This document shows, piece after piece, positions 50,190 to 63,185 of a DNA stretch of 64,000 bases. Position numbers and translations under genes: made by a program. Source of the stretch: Sipunculus nudus (lineage: Eukaryota; Annelida; Sipuncula; Golfingiida; Sipunculidae). Position 1 is the first letter of the stretch. Each line of letters begins with the position of its first letter. Location: assembly GCA_026874595.1 (NCBI GenBank), contig CM049306.1:97207642-97271641 (forward strand), written 5' to 3'. The notes below the pieces were generated by a model. It saw only the letters and a program-made list of their open reading frames with translations. It had not been told where the DNA came from and searched no databases.

Positions 50190-50470
50190 ATACATACATT
50201 TCCCAGCAAAACCATCGCAGCACACAGGCTTAATATCTCTAGTACACCTGTTTATTACATAGTAATGGTTCTGCGTGTGAGAAAACACGGTCCACCTGTG
50301 CATGTTTACCATAACAAGACTGCGTGACCGGAGGCCCGATCTTTCGCACGTGCGTCAATACCCACACAAGGAGAAGAAATAAGAAAGAAGAAATGCCAAA
50401 GAAACACCAGCTGGAAGCTTGTAAATCTTGATTTGTGAAGTTGCGCGGTACGGCCACCAGGTGGCGTGCG
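50190..50470 (+). repeat. Dispersed repeat copy ending in a CTCF-like site
   Basis: Diverged direct copy of 56655-56900. Shared ordered words include TTTCCCAGCAAAACC, GGCTNTGNGT..GAG(T/A)AAACAC, GTCCNCATGTTT, ATAACAA(G/C)ACTGC, GCACGTGC, ACAAGGAGAAG, AAAGAAGAAA and GGAAGCTTG. It continues into GCCACCAGGTGGCG (50453-50466), a strong CTCF-core match that is absent from the other copy. Confidence 0.7.
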
Positions 50471-50859
50471 CGCTATGTTTATGTTTTGCGCCACTTATTA
50501 CGCCCGGTGCAAACTTTTTGCTACATGTGTTTACAGGAAAATTAAAACGATTTTGAGCAAAATATTGACAGTTGCCGTTATATTTTTAAAGTAATTACCA
50601 TAAAGTGTTGCCGCGTGTCACGGGCTAAGCTTTAAATGGTTGTTACAACTCCAACCGGGACTGGAGATTTTATCTCGAGATATTTTTTTCCTGTGTCCTA
50701 AATCATCCACCGTACGTGCGAGGATGTGTGTTGTCCAATTTCAGACCAATTACTGGCAATCAGAAATCTAATGTATCCGCTGGGCAGAGATCTTTGATTT
50801 TTTTTTTTGCGCGTCAGTGTCAAGAACGGTTCAAAAAATTGAAGTGAAATTTGTACCTT

Positions 50860-51080
50860 AGATTGACAACCATGTGAGGATGTGCACTATCGAATTGCGA
50901 GAAATTCCCAGATTGTTGCCTATCAATATTGTTGCTAGGCAACGATCTCGGAATTCCTTTCACGCATTATCTCAAAAACCATCCAAGCAATTGCCGCAAA
51001 TATTGGCTCTCATCACAGGATATGCGCTATCGAATTTCAGACTCTTAGGAAATCCAATATATTGCTACCAGGTATATAAA
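50860..51080 (+). repeat. Two-unit degenerate tandem repeat of about 130 bp
   Basis: GTGAGGATGTGCACTATCGAATT (near 50874) and ACAGGATATGCGCTATCGAAT (near 51018) begin two related units, each followed by AGAAATTCC/AGGAAATCC, TTGTTGC/TTGCTACC and CTTTC(A/G)C(G)CAT.ATTATCT blocks. The 86-codon frame spanning them is repeat-derived. Confidence 0.6.
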
Positions 51081-52160
51081 TTAAAATACTTTCGCATGTA
51101 TTATCTTAGTAACTCTTTGCAATATTCTTTTTGAAAGATTTGACCCTTTAGAATTCTGCAGTGATTAATTTCACATCAATCTGACATCTCATATGGACAA
51201 TGGGCTGCAGTTTTCAGTAACTGAGCATCGCGGGGTCCTAATTCAGGATCCCAATCATTTCTACGCTCAGGCAGCGGAAATCTTGCGCTTCTAAAGAAGC
51301 TACTGATTTACCCCTGCCTGGTTTGACCGTTTATGATACATTTAGACACTAGGTGGTGGGTCGTAGTCTGGCAGCCAACCAAATGCCAGTTAAAAACACT
51401 CGACAGGCATCATGGCTCCGCCTATAGCTGCGCTTCAAGTGCGCTTCAAGTGCACTGAAGTGGTTACTCTTAGTAAAATATAGTCGAATTTTAATTGCCA
51501 CCTCTACGTTCTCGCATCATCGACCGATCCGATTATGACATTTCGACTATGTTGGCGTATCCATGTATCCGTTTGCCAGCAAAAACGGAAACCAGCTAGC
51601 GAGGTGTGCACGGATCCTATGTTGTTTCATTTCTTTTAAATTACAGCTCACTGGCTCGGCATCCTATGTACACAAGGACCTGTGAAAACCATGGTTGGGG
51701 CATTCTCTCTGAGCCTGTGGCCTGTTCAAACGGTTGCCGGGGCGATGAGCTGTCACTCAAAACGAAATGAACAACATAGGCTCCGTGTATTCCTCGCTTG
51801 GCTGGTAAACCGTTTTGTCTTCCAGCACAGGGCCTCATCTGATTGGACCAAAATACAGTGCTCTGGTGTAGCGATTCAGGATACGAGGTCAAAATAAACA
51901 GCGCTTACGATATAGGTAGTAGGCTTATAGGTAAAGCGCTTTGTAAAGAGCGTAAATCATTTCTAGTTGAAGCCTACTGTCATTTGAGCAAAAGGAAGAC
52001 ATGATCTGTGACCATCATTTCTTCGTTTGGAGGTTTGGAGACCGCTCTTATTTTATTGCTTACACGAAGGGAATGAAATTAATCAGTCATATGTGCGGCT
52101 ATGCACAAGACTGACATAACAGTACGTTACGGCAATATTAAATACGTCAGCTGTTGAATG

Positions 52161-52200
52161 AAAACCTGAATAACTCTAGGAAAACCTGAATAACTCTAGG
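52161..52200. repeat. Exact 20 bp tandem duplication
   Basis: AAAACCTGAATAACTCTAGG occurs twice without a gap at 52161 and 52181. Confidence 0.97.
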
Positions 52201-52646
52201 AATACCGGTGGTTATTATTCAAATGTGTACAAAATAGCAAATATTGGTTCTTAATACCACCAATTAATAATGGTTTGTCTAACACAGATAAGGTTTATTT
52301 TCCTTACTTAACCAGACATGTTTGACGTAATTTTAGGTTAACCGCGATCAACAGGAGAAAATGAGAGCTCAAAGTGGTACCTTTCTTTTTGCACGTGCAG
52401 ATGACATGTGATAGGACACGAATCGTAAATCAGAAACAGTAAAATGGATTCATAAGATATCTTAAAGAACGTATCCGCTGACACGCTGAAGATACCAGTT
52501 TTCAGCCAGGTTCCAACGCCGAGAACTCCAAAACCGCTGCATGGTTTTTTCGGTTCTTCACATCATTAAAAGGTCATACTTTACTTAAGTGCCAAACTGA
52601 GAATAGGTGTGACGTCTGAATTTCCGCATCGTGTGGCGTCTGCCCG

Positions 52647-55600
52647 TTTTTAGCGAACCTGTGAGCTTATGCGATGGTGCGGCGTCGTCCGTCGTGCGTC
52701 GTCTGTACGTTAACCATAGCTATCTCAAAAACGGCAGGAGCTAGCATCACCAAAATTTTTGCAAATAATCAGTCATCCAAAAAACTATATCGGATTTTGT
52801 TTATTTTTTCTAACTGCATTTTCTTAGGTTTTATAGGGAAAAAGCTAAAAAAGCTTTAAAAATCTTCTTCTCCGAAACTGTCCAGCCAAATTGTCCAATA
52901 TTTCACAGAAATGATCCCTGGAACAATCTTTCTTAAGTTTGTTCGAATGGTTCCAGTTTGGAGATAATTGGCCGAGTTACAGGAGGTTGAACTTTGTTAA
53001 CTGTACAAAAAGCATATTAAAATTTAAATCTCAGAAACGGCTGGAGCTATCATCACCAAATTTTATGCCAATGTTGGTCACATAGATCATATCTGAAATT
53101 GAGGTATTGGTGGCGCCACCTGCATCGGCCTTTTTTGTTACGGGGTCATTGGTGCCTGTATCATAGCTACAAAAAATATCATGTAGCTACAAAAAACTTC
53201 GCTGAAACCATATGGCCAAATAGTTTAATATCGCACAGAAATGATTCTAGGGTAGTGCTTTCTGAAGTTTGTTCAAATGGTCTCAGTCCAGTGACTTTTG
53301 GCTGAGTTATGGGAAGCTGAGTTTAGTCATATGCTGTAACAGCCCATTTTAGCTCATTGGCTACAAAGATTTTCTCCTCAAAAACCACTGGGCCAAATTC
53401 TTAAATCTCACACATTAATTATCCTTAGATGTTGATAATTCAAGTTTGTTCAAATGGTTTTGGTTCAGTGAATTTTGGCTGAGTTACAGGAAGCTTAACT
53501 TAGCCATTTTGCTGTATTTTCCCATATGAGTAATAAACCTGTAAAACGTTTTTTGACTGACGCTACTGAGGCCAATTTGTATAATATTTTTCAAGAATAA
53601 TCCCCTAAAAAATTCTTATAATAATTGTCTTTTATGGTTCCAAAGAATTAATTTTGGCTGAATTATAAAGATTGAATTGAGTCATTTAACCATATATGTT
53701 AGCTGTGTGAAGCAGATACATCTAGATTGGCACCAGTTTATCAGCATTTATTACATCATGCCTCCAGACATTTAGATTTCAGGTTATCTATGGTTAATAC
53801 TGACAAGAATGTTTTTTAAAAGCTTTTAAAAAATGTAGATTTATGATTTTTAGATATTCCTCCTGCCAGGCAATGTTTACAATCACAGGTATACAGCTGT
53901 CTATGGGTATATAAAGACGGCTGTACATGGATTATAAATAATTGGTATCCATAGTAAAAATTATTCAAGATTTTGCCATCAGTGAAATGTTTTGTATTAC
54001 AATTTGCATTCAATATACATCTGTAATAATTTTTAGGGAACCTGTGAGCTAATGCGATGTTGTGGCGGTATTTATCTTCTGTACGATAACCTATATTATT
54101 CTGAAAATGATTGGAGCTAGCTAATAAAATTTAATGCAAAAAATTAGCCATCTCAAAACTCTGCATTTTCTTAAATTTTATAGAGAAAAAGCTAATAAAA
54201 ACCTTTAAGACCTTCTCCTCCGAAACACTCAAGCCAAATTGTTCAATATTTCACAGAAATAATCTTTTATACCATCTCCCTCAATTTTATTCCAATGGTT
54301 CAAGTTTGGTGAGTTACAGGAAGTTGAACTTAGTCATCTGTCCAAAAAAGCATACTAAAATGACAGTCTCAGAAACGGCCGAAGCTATCATCACCAATTT
54401 TTTTGCCAGTGTTGGTCACATGAGTCATATATGAAATTCAGGTATTGGTGGTGCCACCTGCATTGACCATTTTTTGTACGGGGGTCATTGGTCATCTTTT
54501 ATTATTCTAGATATTTTGATAAAAAGTTTATGAATATGAATAATAAAAATATTTTAGCCGAAGTCTTTCAGTATGTGTTAACAGATATACCAACAGGCCA
54601 AGATTGAATCCGTATCTTTAAATAGGTTAAGAAACTGCCAACTGTTTCAGATTTGGCAACAGATCAAGAGTTCATTCAGTGCAGCCAGATATAGGTCAAT
54701 AGTTCAATCAGTGCAGCCAAGCACAAGGCATGTGATCACCTCATTGGTGACTAGTGAACACCTCATGGGCACCCTGTGATCACTTCATGGGTGTCAAGCC
54801 CCTCAAGGCAGGGCCCCTGCATGAGCTTATGCAAAGGTGTGGCTACTATTTCAGATTTGGCAACAGGCTAGAGGTCAGTCTGTATCTATTTATAGCTTTG
54901 GCAGACTGCCAACTGTATCAGATTAGGCAACAGGTCAAGAGTTCACTCAGTGCAGCCAGGTATGGGTCAGGAGTTTACTCAGTGCAGTAGCTGCATTCTA
55001 TTTATAGCTTTGGCAGACTGCCAACTGTGTCAGATTATGCAACAGGTCAAGAGTTCACTCAGTGCAGCCAGGTACAGGTCAAAAGTTCACTCAGTCTAGC
55101 CAGGTGCAGGTCACTCAGTGCAGTAGCCTGAGCAAGCAATTTGTCACAGTTCACTCGGGGCAACAGCCTTTCTCACCTAAGCCTGTTCAGCCCCATGCAT
55201 CAGACTCAATGTAAGTTTGATGTATTGGCCTAATATTTTGACCTGTCTATGTGTCTTTGATGGCTTTCTTGCTCACAAGATAGGTGTCGCCCCCTACAAT
55301 GACTTTTGCACAGTGTGTGTCCCTGCGTTTTTCTCAGGAGGGGTTTGATATATCAGTCTGAAATTGGGCATATGTATATATCTCTGATAGCTTCGTTGTA
55401 TACAAGACTGGTGGTGCCAGCTACAATCTTTTTAGTGTTGTGTGCATCCATGCCAGAATTTCAGCGGTGATGTTTGTGTAATTGTTTCTTATTCAAAATG
55501 TTTAGTACTTACATTGTTCATATACATGAAAAGTAATGGTCCAGCATTGAAGCATCATACCTGGTGTATTTCCCAATGCACAGGTTCGCATTAGGCCTGT

Positions 55601-55660
55601 AGGCCTTGTGTTAATATTAGATGAGAAGGACACACATCTCATGTTTTGATGAAGCGGCCT
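52647..55660. repeat. Left arm of a very large interrupted inverted repeat
   Basis: Starts AGCGAACCTGTGAGCTTATG. It matches, in reverse order and orientation, 58150-60490. Paired landmarks: 52656 with 60475 (CGATGGTG..), 53109-53140 with 60000-60029 (GGTGGCGCCACC next to GGCCGATGC/GCATCGGCC), 53880 with 59265 (CCAGGCAATGTT), 55210-55260 with 58520-58590 (ACCTGTCTATG, TGATGTATTGG), and 55555-55610 with 58152-58225 (GCCTACAGGCCTAATGCGA). The left arm is longer because the segment 52650-53160 recurs at about 54035-54500 as an extra diverged copy. No gene is seen. Confidence 0.85.
54655..55150. repeat. Short-unit tandem array with CACTCAGTGCAG words
   Basis: At least eight occurrences of (G)TTCA(C/T)TCAGT(G/C)CAG(C/T), separated by 'CCAGGTA(C/T)AGGTCA' and 'TTTGGCAGACTGCCAACTGT' blocks with irregular 35-120 bp spacing. 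It lies in the left arm of the large inverted repeat, and its inverse is at 58660-58940. Confidence 0.75.
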
Positions 55661-56654
55661 GCAATGTTGCCTGTCCATAGGATGGCTTCATCTCATACAC
55701 GAGACAGGTGGCGCCACGTAGAATCATTTTCACGTGGAGTCCATCCGTGCATCAATTTTGGGTGAAAATCAAACATATCTAAGAAGTGGTGTAATGTATT
55801 GGCCTTAAAATTTGCATGTCCTCAGATCTTGCATTGATATCGTGGCTACGAGTGATAAATTAAAATAGAAGAATACAAAAACTTACAAAAATGTAAAGTC
55901 CTCTTAAGTCATTTAATTTGTCTAGTACAAGTTGGCTATCGTAACCCGTGCGAATCATGCTTGTAATCATACGGTCAGAAAGTCGACAAACAGGAAGGGG
56001 GATTTACGAGGATGCTGAATTACAATGGATTTATGCTACAAGGATTTTTCTTGCACACGGTGGTGTTGTTCAAAAGTACAAAAAAAATATATAACTATGG
56101 GCTTTTCAGTAACAGCCTACCTGTAGGCCACGAGGCTTCATAAACGACGAAATATTTGCATCCTCATTGAGCCTAACAAGGCTGTTCTCGTCATTGCCGA
56201 GCATGGCAGTCTGACATTTCAATAAGCACTCTTGTACCAGAAAGATCTATAGGCACTTTCAGTAAACTTTGCACCCCCACATGTAGCATATCAATTAATA
56301 AGGGTCTCAAGACTAATCCTGTTTAAAGGCGGTATTGCCGTATTCTGGGATAATTTTCATCTCTTATTGCCAGAGCTTAGATGCGGATGCACGTAGTCAT
56401 TGGTCGATTCTTTACCTATTTCAGTTTTAGGACAGGTTTGATGAATTATCGTGATAATATATCTTTAATTAGGTATGGTAAATTTATCCGCCCTGTAAGA
56501 AATTTATGTTGACATGAAGTAGACTTCAAAAGCGGCACCTGCCGGCGAAGACTGAAACAACGCATTCAGGTCGGACATAAAAGGTACATTAACATTTGCA
56601 ATAAATTGTGCACCATCTCTCGACCATGATTCATTATGGCTAAATTCAAACTTT

Positions 56655-56900
56655 TCCCAGCAAAACCGACCCTGCACAAGGGCTATTCACCTAGACTTAT
56701 ATCTCGTTGTCATGGCTCTGTGCTTGAGTAAACACAGTCCGCATGTTTCTGTTGACTATAACAACACTGCATGGACCAATATTGCACGTGCATTGCGCGA
56801 CAACTCCCTAACAAGGAGAAGTAACATGAAAGAAGAAACACAAATCAAACAAACACAGGTCGGAAGCTTGATTTATACAACTCTGGCAACCCTTAAGATG
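56655..56900 (+). repeat. Dispersed repeat, second copy
   Basis: Direct diverged copy of 50190-50470 (see shared words there), placed inside the spacer of the large inverted repeat. Noncoding. Confidence 0.7.
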
Positions 56901-57164
56901 CACCTGATACTCTGATAAGAAGGAGTTCCTAGTAAATTTTTAAAGAAATAAAGTCAAACATAAAATATAAAAAAATGTACAAAACAAATCATTAAAAAAA
57001 TCTATAAATCATTCAAGTGTGTCCAAAACCTAATCAGCTCTGGAGACCCATAATATGCACCTGCTACTACAATTTGAAGTAGGTCGGAGAAAAACTTTTC
57101 GAGATATCGCGTCGCATAAGATTGCTTTCGGACGGAAGGACAGACGGCCGGAGCTGATCACTAT

Positions 57165-57191
57165 ATCCCCCGCTCCGCTGTGGCGGGGGAT
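57165..57191. repeat. C/G-rich terminal hairpin
   Basis: ATCCCCCGC, then a short loop region that itself pairs, then GGCGGGGGAT. On the minus strand it precedes a CCGTCTGTCCTTCCGTCCG run. It has the look of a repeat-element terminus; the opposite end was not located. Confidence 0.6.
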
Positions 57192-58150
57192 AATTATCTT
57201 TTCATGTGGGGTCAATTTACGCCTGTGAGTAAAATTCTACTTGAAGTATATTTACATTGTGTTCACATATGTCATTAATGTTCAGGTATGCATATTGACA
57301 TTTAAACAAGAATAAGAATTACTCTATTCCATGTTGGACGGACGTTTTCGGATAGTACATTCCGCAACTGGACAATCCGCACAAGGACGTTTCAGACAGG
57401 TCTTTTTGCAGGAAAAGTTTTGAACTGAATTGAAATGGTTCCACATACAAGCCCATCCAATCCACCAATATGTCTGCGAAAGTTACGAGAAAAATGTGTG
57501 TAAACAGTTTTCTTCATATCTGCATGATGAAGGGGACATAGGTTATGACAATATCATTTTTTATTATACTTTTACCAAGATGATATAACATAACACATTT
57601 CGTAAAGTGTACACATTCCAACCGGCCCTTAGCACACAAAAACGCACATAATACACACACTAACCAAACTGTGGCTCATTTGGTCCAGCATCAACATTTA
57701 TTCCATATACTGGCTGTATCCGTGGAGCCATTGTTTAGAAAATGTATTAACAGATAGAAAGCGGACGGAAGGATGGACCCCTGTATAGCTTAAAGATGAA
57801 TTTAACATCATTGTCTTCAACATTATCAAGTTATTAATTATACATGGATGACCGGGTAAGGGAAGGACGTACCCAGGTGGACCCGGAGTTAACTTCGGAG
57901 ATTAAGGTACCCGATTCATTCCCCATCAGTGCCTCAAAGACAAAATTACCAAAGTCTGACTTCACTCTACATCACTATCTCAGAACTCTCCCTGAGTCTG
58001 TTTTATATTGTTTGTTTTCCTTAATAATTACCTTAACTGTTGTTCTGGGATCACCTGATACATATTCTTAAACCTAAGGATATTCCTTAGAACGTGGCGT
58101 ATGAAAACTTTATGATTTCTCGTAACTGAATTATTTCATTCAAATATTAA

Positions 58151-60490
58151 ACAAGGCCTACAGGCCTAATGCGAATCTGTTCAATGGGATTACACCAGGT
58201 ATAATGCTTCAATGCTGGACCATTACTTTTCAAGAACATGTGTAACATGTAAATGAACAATGCAAGTTCTAAACACTTTGAAAAAGAAACAATTACACAA
58301 TCAGACCGATTTGTCTAACCCTTCCTGCGAAATAAGCAGGGACAAACACTGTGCAAAGATTATTGTAGGTGGCGCCACAAATCTTGACACGATAAAGCTA
58401 CCCGATATGTATAAACATGCCCAATTTTAGATTGATGAATCAAATTCCTCTGTAGAAATAAGCAGGCGCATACACTGCAAAAGTCAATGTAGCTGGCACC
58501 ACCTGTCTTGTAAATGAGAATACCATCAAAGACGCATAGACAGGTCAAAATATCAGGCTTATACATCAATCTTGCCTTGAGTTTGATGCACTGGGCTGAC
58601 GAGGCTTAGCTGAGTAAGGCAGTTGCCCCCGAGTGAACTGTGACAAATTGCTGCCTCACGCTACTGCACTGAGTGAACTCTTGACCTGCACCTGGCTAGA
58701 CTGAGTGAACATTTGACCTGTACCTGGCTGCACTGAGTGAACCTTGACTTGTAGCATAATGTGACATAGTTGGCAGTCTGCCAAAGCTATAAATAGATCC
58801 CGGCTAAACTTTTGTGCCAAATCTGATGCAGTAAGCAGTCTGCTAAAGCTATAAACAGAATGCGGCTACTGCACTGAGTGAACTCTTGACCTATACCTGG
58901 CTGCACTTCTTCCAATCCTGGTACTGTGCCAAAACTATTTATAGAGCTGATGGCCAACATCAAGGCACTCGCAATCTGCAAATGGTAAACCAAGTGCTGC
59001 CATCTGTACACAAAAGTGGTCCCTACTTGAAATAACTTTGAAATTAATTTTCCCAATATAAAATGCTTTTCAGCTGACTTTTTATAAACAAGAAATCAGG
59101 AATATATGTTAAATTATTACAGAAGCATACTGAATGCAAAAATATAAAACAGATATATCTCACTGATGGCAAATTCTTGAATTAAGTTGAGTAGGGATAC
59201 CAATAATTTATAATCCATGTACAGTTGTCTTTATATAGCCACTGAGAGCCGAACATCCATGATTGTAACATTGCCTGGTATGATGAATAACTTATATCAT
59301 AAATCTATTTTTTTTAAAAACTAGGCTTTAAAAAAACGTTCTTGTCAATATTAACCAAAGATAACCTGAAATCTCAATGTCTAATGGCATGATGTAATAG
59401 ATGCTGATAAACTGTTACCAGGCTAGATGTAACAGCATCAAACAGCTAACATATATGGTAAAATGACTCAATTCAATCTCCATAATTCAGCCAAAAATAA
59501 TTCATATGGAACCAGGAACAATTAATGACAATTATTATAAGAATTATTGAGGGCATTATTCTTGTAAAATATTTAACAAACTGGCTTCATTGGCGTTAGT
59601 TGAAAAACGTTTTCGCAGGTTTATAACTCATATAGGAAGATACAGCAAAGATTCAGCTTCCCGTAACTCTGACAAAAAGCACTGAACCAAAAACATTTGA
59701 ACAAACTTGAATTATCAACATCTGAGGATAATTAATGTGTGAGATTTAAGAAATTGGCCTAGTGGTTTTCGAGAAGAAGATCTTTGTATCCACGGAGCTA
59801 AAATGGGCTGTTATGGCATATGACTAAATTCAGCTTCCCATAACTTAGCCAAAAGTCACTAAACAGAGACCATTTGAACAAACTTAAGAAAGCACTACCC
59901 TAGGATCATTTATGCGCGAAATTAAACATTTTGGCAATACGGTATCAGAGAAGTTTTTTTGTAGCCCTCAATGTGATACAGGCACTGATGACCCCCCATA
60001 CAAAAAAGGCCGATGCAGGTGGCGCCACCAATACCTCAATTTCAGATATGACCTATGTGACCAACATTGGCATAAAATGTGACGATGATAGCTCTAGCCG
60101 TTTCTGAGACTGAAATTTTAATATGCTTTTTTGGACAGATGACAACGTTCAACCTTTTGTATCTCCGAACTGAAACCATTCCAACAAACTTGAGAGAGAT
60201 TGTTCCAGGGATCATTTCTGTGAAATATTGGACAATTTGGCTGGACAGTTTTGGAGAAGAAGATTTTTAAAGCTTTTTTAGCTTTTCCCCTATAAAATCT
60301 AAGAAAATGCAGTTAGAAAAAAAATAAACAAAATCCAATAGAGGTTTTCAGATTACTGATTATTTGCAAAAAAATTAGTGATGTTAGCTCCTGCCGTTTT
60401 TGAGATAGCTATGGTTAATGTACAGACAACACACATCCCACGACATACAACGGACGACGCAGCACCATCGCATAAACTCACGGGTACGCT
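58151..60490. repeat. Right arm of the very large interrupted inverted repeat
   Basis: Inverted counterpart of 52647-55660. It ends CCATCGCATAAACTCACGGG, then TACGCTAA, which reads in reverse as TTAGCGTACCCGTGAG against TTAGCGAACCTGTGAG at the left end. Within it, two units of a CACTGAGTGAAC-rich short tandem array (about 58660-58900) mirror the longer array at 54660-55140. Open frames here are repeat readings. Confidence 0.85.
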
Positions 60491-61640
60491 AACAAGTGTC
60501 CAAAGGGGTCATGACGCTCAGCTGACTAGGAAGACATTCACAAAAGGAATTTTATCATCTGAATGCCAAATTTTGTAGGTAGTATCCCCATTCAACTGTA
60601 GCTATTGAAGTTTTTCAAAATCAACAAGAAGAGTAAGTTTCATGATAATTTATCCAGCCATTTCGAAGAAATCTAGCCTTTTTGTATGCAGTCAGCTAAG
60701 CTAAAAATGACCATGCACATTTTTGAAGGACATCCCTGGATGTCAAGACAGAAGATTCTAGGTGCAACAGTAAAGTTATGTCCCCTGTCTGAATCTATTG
60801 GTGCTTAAAATGTTTTTGGCCAGTAATACAGGTCACCATGGCCTAATTTCAGGTTTCAAGGTAGATTGCCAAAGATTTTTTTGGCCGGTGGCACGCAAAA
60901 CTTTACTGTATATTACACTGGAAAATTCTAGGCCTAGGAGATACCATTTATGATCATCTGATTTTCAGGGTGATAAAAATTATGTAATTGGCAGCATATT
61001 GGTCATCATGGCCTAATTTCAGGTTTCCATGCAGATTCATCCACGACCTGCCTAAATGACATGCAAGAAGATTCTAGGCCTAGCAGATATAATTTGTGCC
61101 CTGTCTGCCTGGCTGGGTGCTCAAAATGTTTTCTGCTTGTAGTTCACAAAATATAGGTTACCATGACCTAATTTCAGGTTTTCAAGGAGATTTGCCTAGG
61201 ACCTCCCTGGATGTACTGTTAGAAATTTCTAGGTCTAACCAGTACAATTTATGCCCTGTTAACAGACTGACTGTTTCTTCTGAAGGTCTAAAAACAGAGA
61301 AAAAATTGCATGAGTCTTCAAGAAATGATGAAACACATCATGATAAATATGCATGGAAAGAATCATGACAATCAATGCATAAGTTATTCAGATACTGGAG
61401 CTCTTGTATCTAACTTTTAAGTATTCTAGGTGCTACTTTCGAGCCTGATTGCTCAGAGGATATAGGTCACAGTGACCTAATTTCATGATTCCACGGAGAT
61501 TTTTCATGGACCCCCCTGGATGTCAAGAAAGAATATCTAGGTCCTATGGTTACTATTTGTTCCCTGTTAATGGATATACATACAGACAGACAAAGAGTAA
61601 GCGCTATAGCTAAGATGACTTTTAGTCAGCTAAGCTAGTT
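60490..61640 (-). repeat. Inverted copy of the hairpin-headed repeat with 155-170 bp tandem units
   Basis: CCTAATTTCAGGTTT recurs near 60843, 61012 and 61168, with a diverged copy near 61470 (spacing about 156-170 and one double). Each is followed by GATT..CC(T/A) and a GATTCTAGG(T/C) block. The unit ends at 61640 with TTTTAGTCAGCTAAGCTAG, the inverse of the head at 31170 and 47540. A lone unit also lies at about 2545-2600. The 90-codon frame at 61096-61368 is repeat-derived. Confidence 0.65.
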
Positions 61641-61642
61641 AG

Positions 61643-63147
61643 ATGAATGACTCATTCAAGATCATTAAAGAAAAATTTTGGAAACAGTTATTACTGTCTC
61701 AGGAGTGTGTAAATGTTCCATCATATCTGATTAAAATGCACACTCTTTATGTTAGTAAGGCCAATGCATTTTTTGTTGTCGTTGTATTGTTTGTTGTATT
61801 TTTAGTGTTGGCCTTAATGTTTCAGGTACTCTTGCACTCATACATCCATTTCATTGTTAAAACTGTTTGCATGGCCATTTTTGTAGGCAACCTCATGTAT
61901 ATGATTTTATGGGAACTTATATCTGTTTCAGCTCTAAGCAGTTACAAGTGTTCAGTTTTTGTACAGGTATTGTGCAATCCTAGAAGAGAAATAAAAGTTT
62001 GTCACCATACCAAATGATATCTCTATGATTTGTGAAATCTCAGTCAAGCAGTCAAGGCAAAATTGCAAACTGTCCAAAATTACAAGATATCTGCCTGAAA
62101 GCAGGCATCTGCATACTAGTCAGTTTTGTAGGGAATTTATGCCTGAAGTCCCTGTATAAAATGGAAAGAAATCAAGCTTTTACATTTTTGTCATGTGGAA
62201 AATGTTCACAGGTAAATTTTGGGTTCTTGGGACCATGTTACCTTACTCATATATATCACAGAGATGCATACACACAGATACCACCATTTCAAACCACCAC
62301 AGCAAGAACAACTTGTCGTAAAACAGATATATAAAATAAAGTGTTAATTGAAACAAATGATTTTATAATCCCACTTTATGTGGTATGTTTCATTACACCA
62401 CCGCTACAACAGTTCATTAGCATTACACACCCCTGCCTCATGCCAATAACAGCCCAATGATAATTCAACTAGTTTTTGTCAGTCCATTATGATAAATATA
62501 TGAGTATGGGATCATTTCTGCAAATAGAGTACAGAATGAACGTGTCACCAAAACTCAAGCTTTGAGACTTAGGCATACCAATAACATATTTGTGACATTT
62601 AGGTACCAGTATGTAAAATAATTGGTCCTATAAATAATCATGTAATTAAGTATGAAACAAGTAAACCCTTAAACTGGTTGACAATATTTGCTCTGGTGGC
62701 ATTCAGGAATACTGAATCTGCAAAGAAAGGTAAGCTCTTTGACCACTTTTAAAATCTACTGATATTGCTACATAAGCACAATTTTTATTATGGTTTCAGC
62801 ATAAAAACAGCCTGTTCATAACATTAAAAATTTACATAAATGAACTTAAATAATCTATCTCTGACCCATGTGAGATAAAGTAGTCCTGAATAATAAAATA
62901 CAGAAATAAACAATTTACTTATTAAAAACATATGGAAACAATGCACAGATGTGAAAGGAACATCCCTGTGAAAGTTTATTAAATTAAATTGACCATGCAC
63001 TAGTTACTTTAAGAAACAAATACAAAGTGCTTAGTCAAGTTAAAAACATGCAAGATGGACCAAAAAAATTAGTTTACCCATATACAATCTACACTTAAAT
63101 ACAAGCCAGCATTACTGTTTGTTCATCTTCCAGTTCAGGCATAGGAG
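61643..63147. other. Intergenic or 3' flank, no recognised gene
   Basis: Two plus-strand frames (61643-62017, 124 codons, with a hydrophobic central part; 62032-62334, 100 codons) resemble no known family. TTTATT at 62975-62980 (AATAAA on the minus strand) could end a transcript from the candidate gene to the right. Confidence 0.4.
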
Positions 63148-63185
63148 TTACAAAATATCCCGTTTAAGTACATCTTGAATTGTAC
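63148..63185 (-). CDS. Candidate terminal exon of an unidentified gene (exon 3 of 3 seen)
   Basis: Minus strand. The acceptor ATCTTTGTTACAG is followed by an exon completing a Gly codon and reading TIQDVLKRDIL, then TAA at 63150-63148. A minus-strand AATAAA lies at 62980-62975, about 170 bases after the stop. It joins in phase to the exon at 63256-63308 across a 70-base intron. The joined peptide contains IDLSHRGTIHKRHLCSTG before TIQDVL. I do not recognise the family. Each exon is too short to be certain alone; the argument is that three successive splice junctions keep one open frame. Confidence 0.35.

Larger units (their letters stand above)
55661..58150. other. Spacer of the large inverted repeat
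   Basis: About 2.5 kb. It includes a GGTGGCGCCACG palindrome at 55707-55718, a dispersed-repeat copy (56655-56900), a repeat end with a C/G-rich hairpin (57165-57191), and a 75-codon frame at 57844-58071 that starts MDDRVREGRTQVDPELTSEI, which I do not recognise. No recombinase or transposase is visible. Confidence 0.6.

Noticed and set aside
61643-62017. 124-codon frame with a hydrophobic segment resembling a membrane protein
   Set aside because: T-rich DNA gives Phe/Val/Leu-rich readings. There are no splice partners, no family resemblance and an adjoining repeat.
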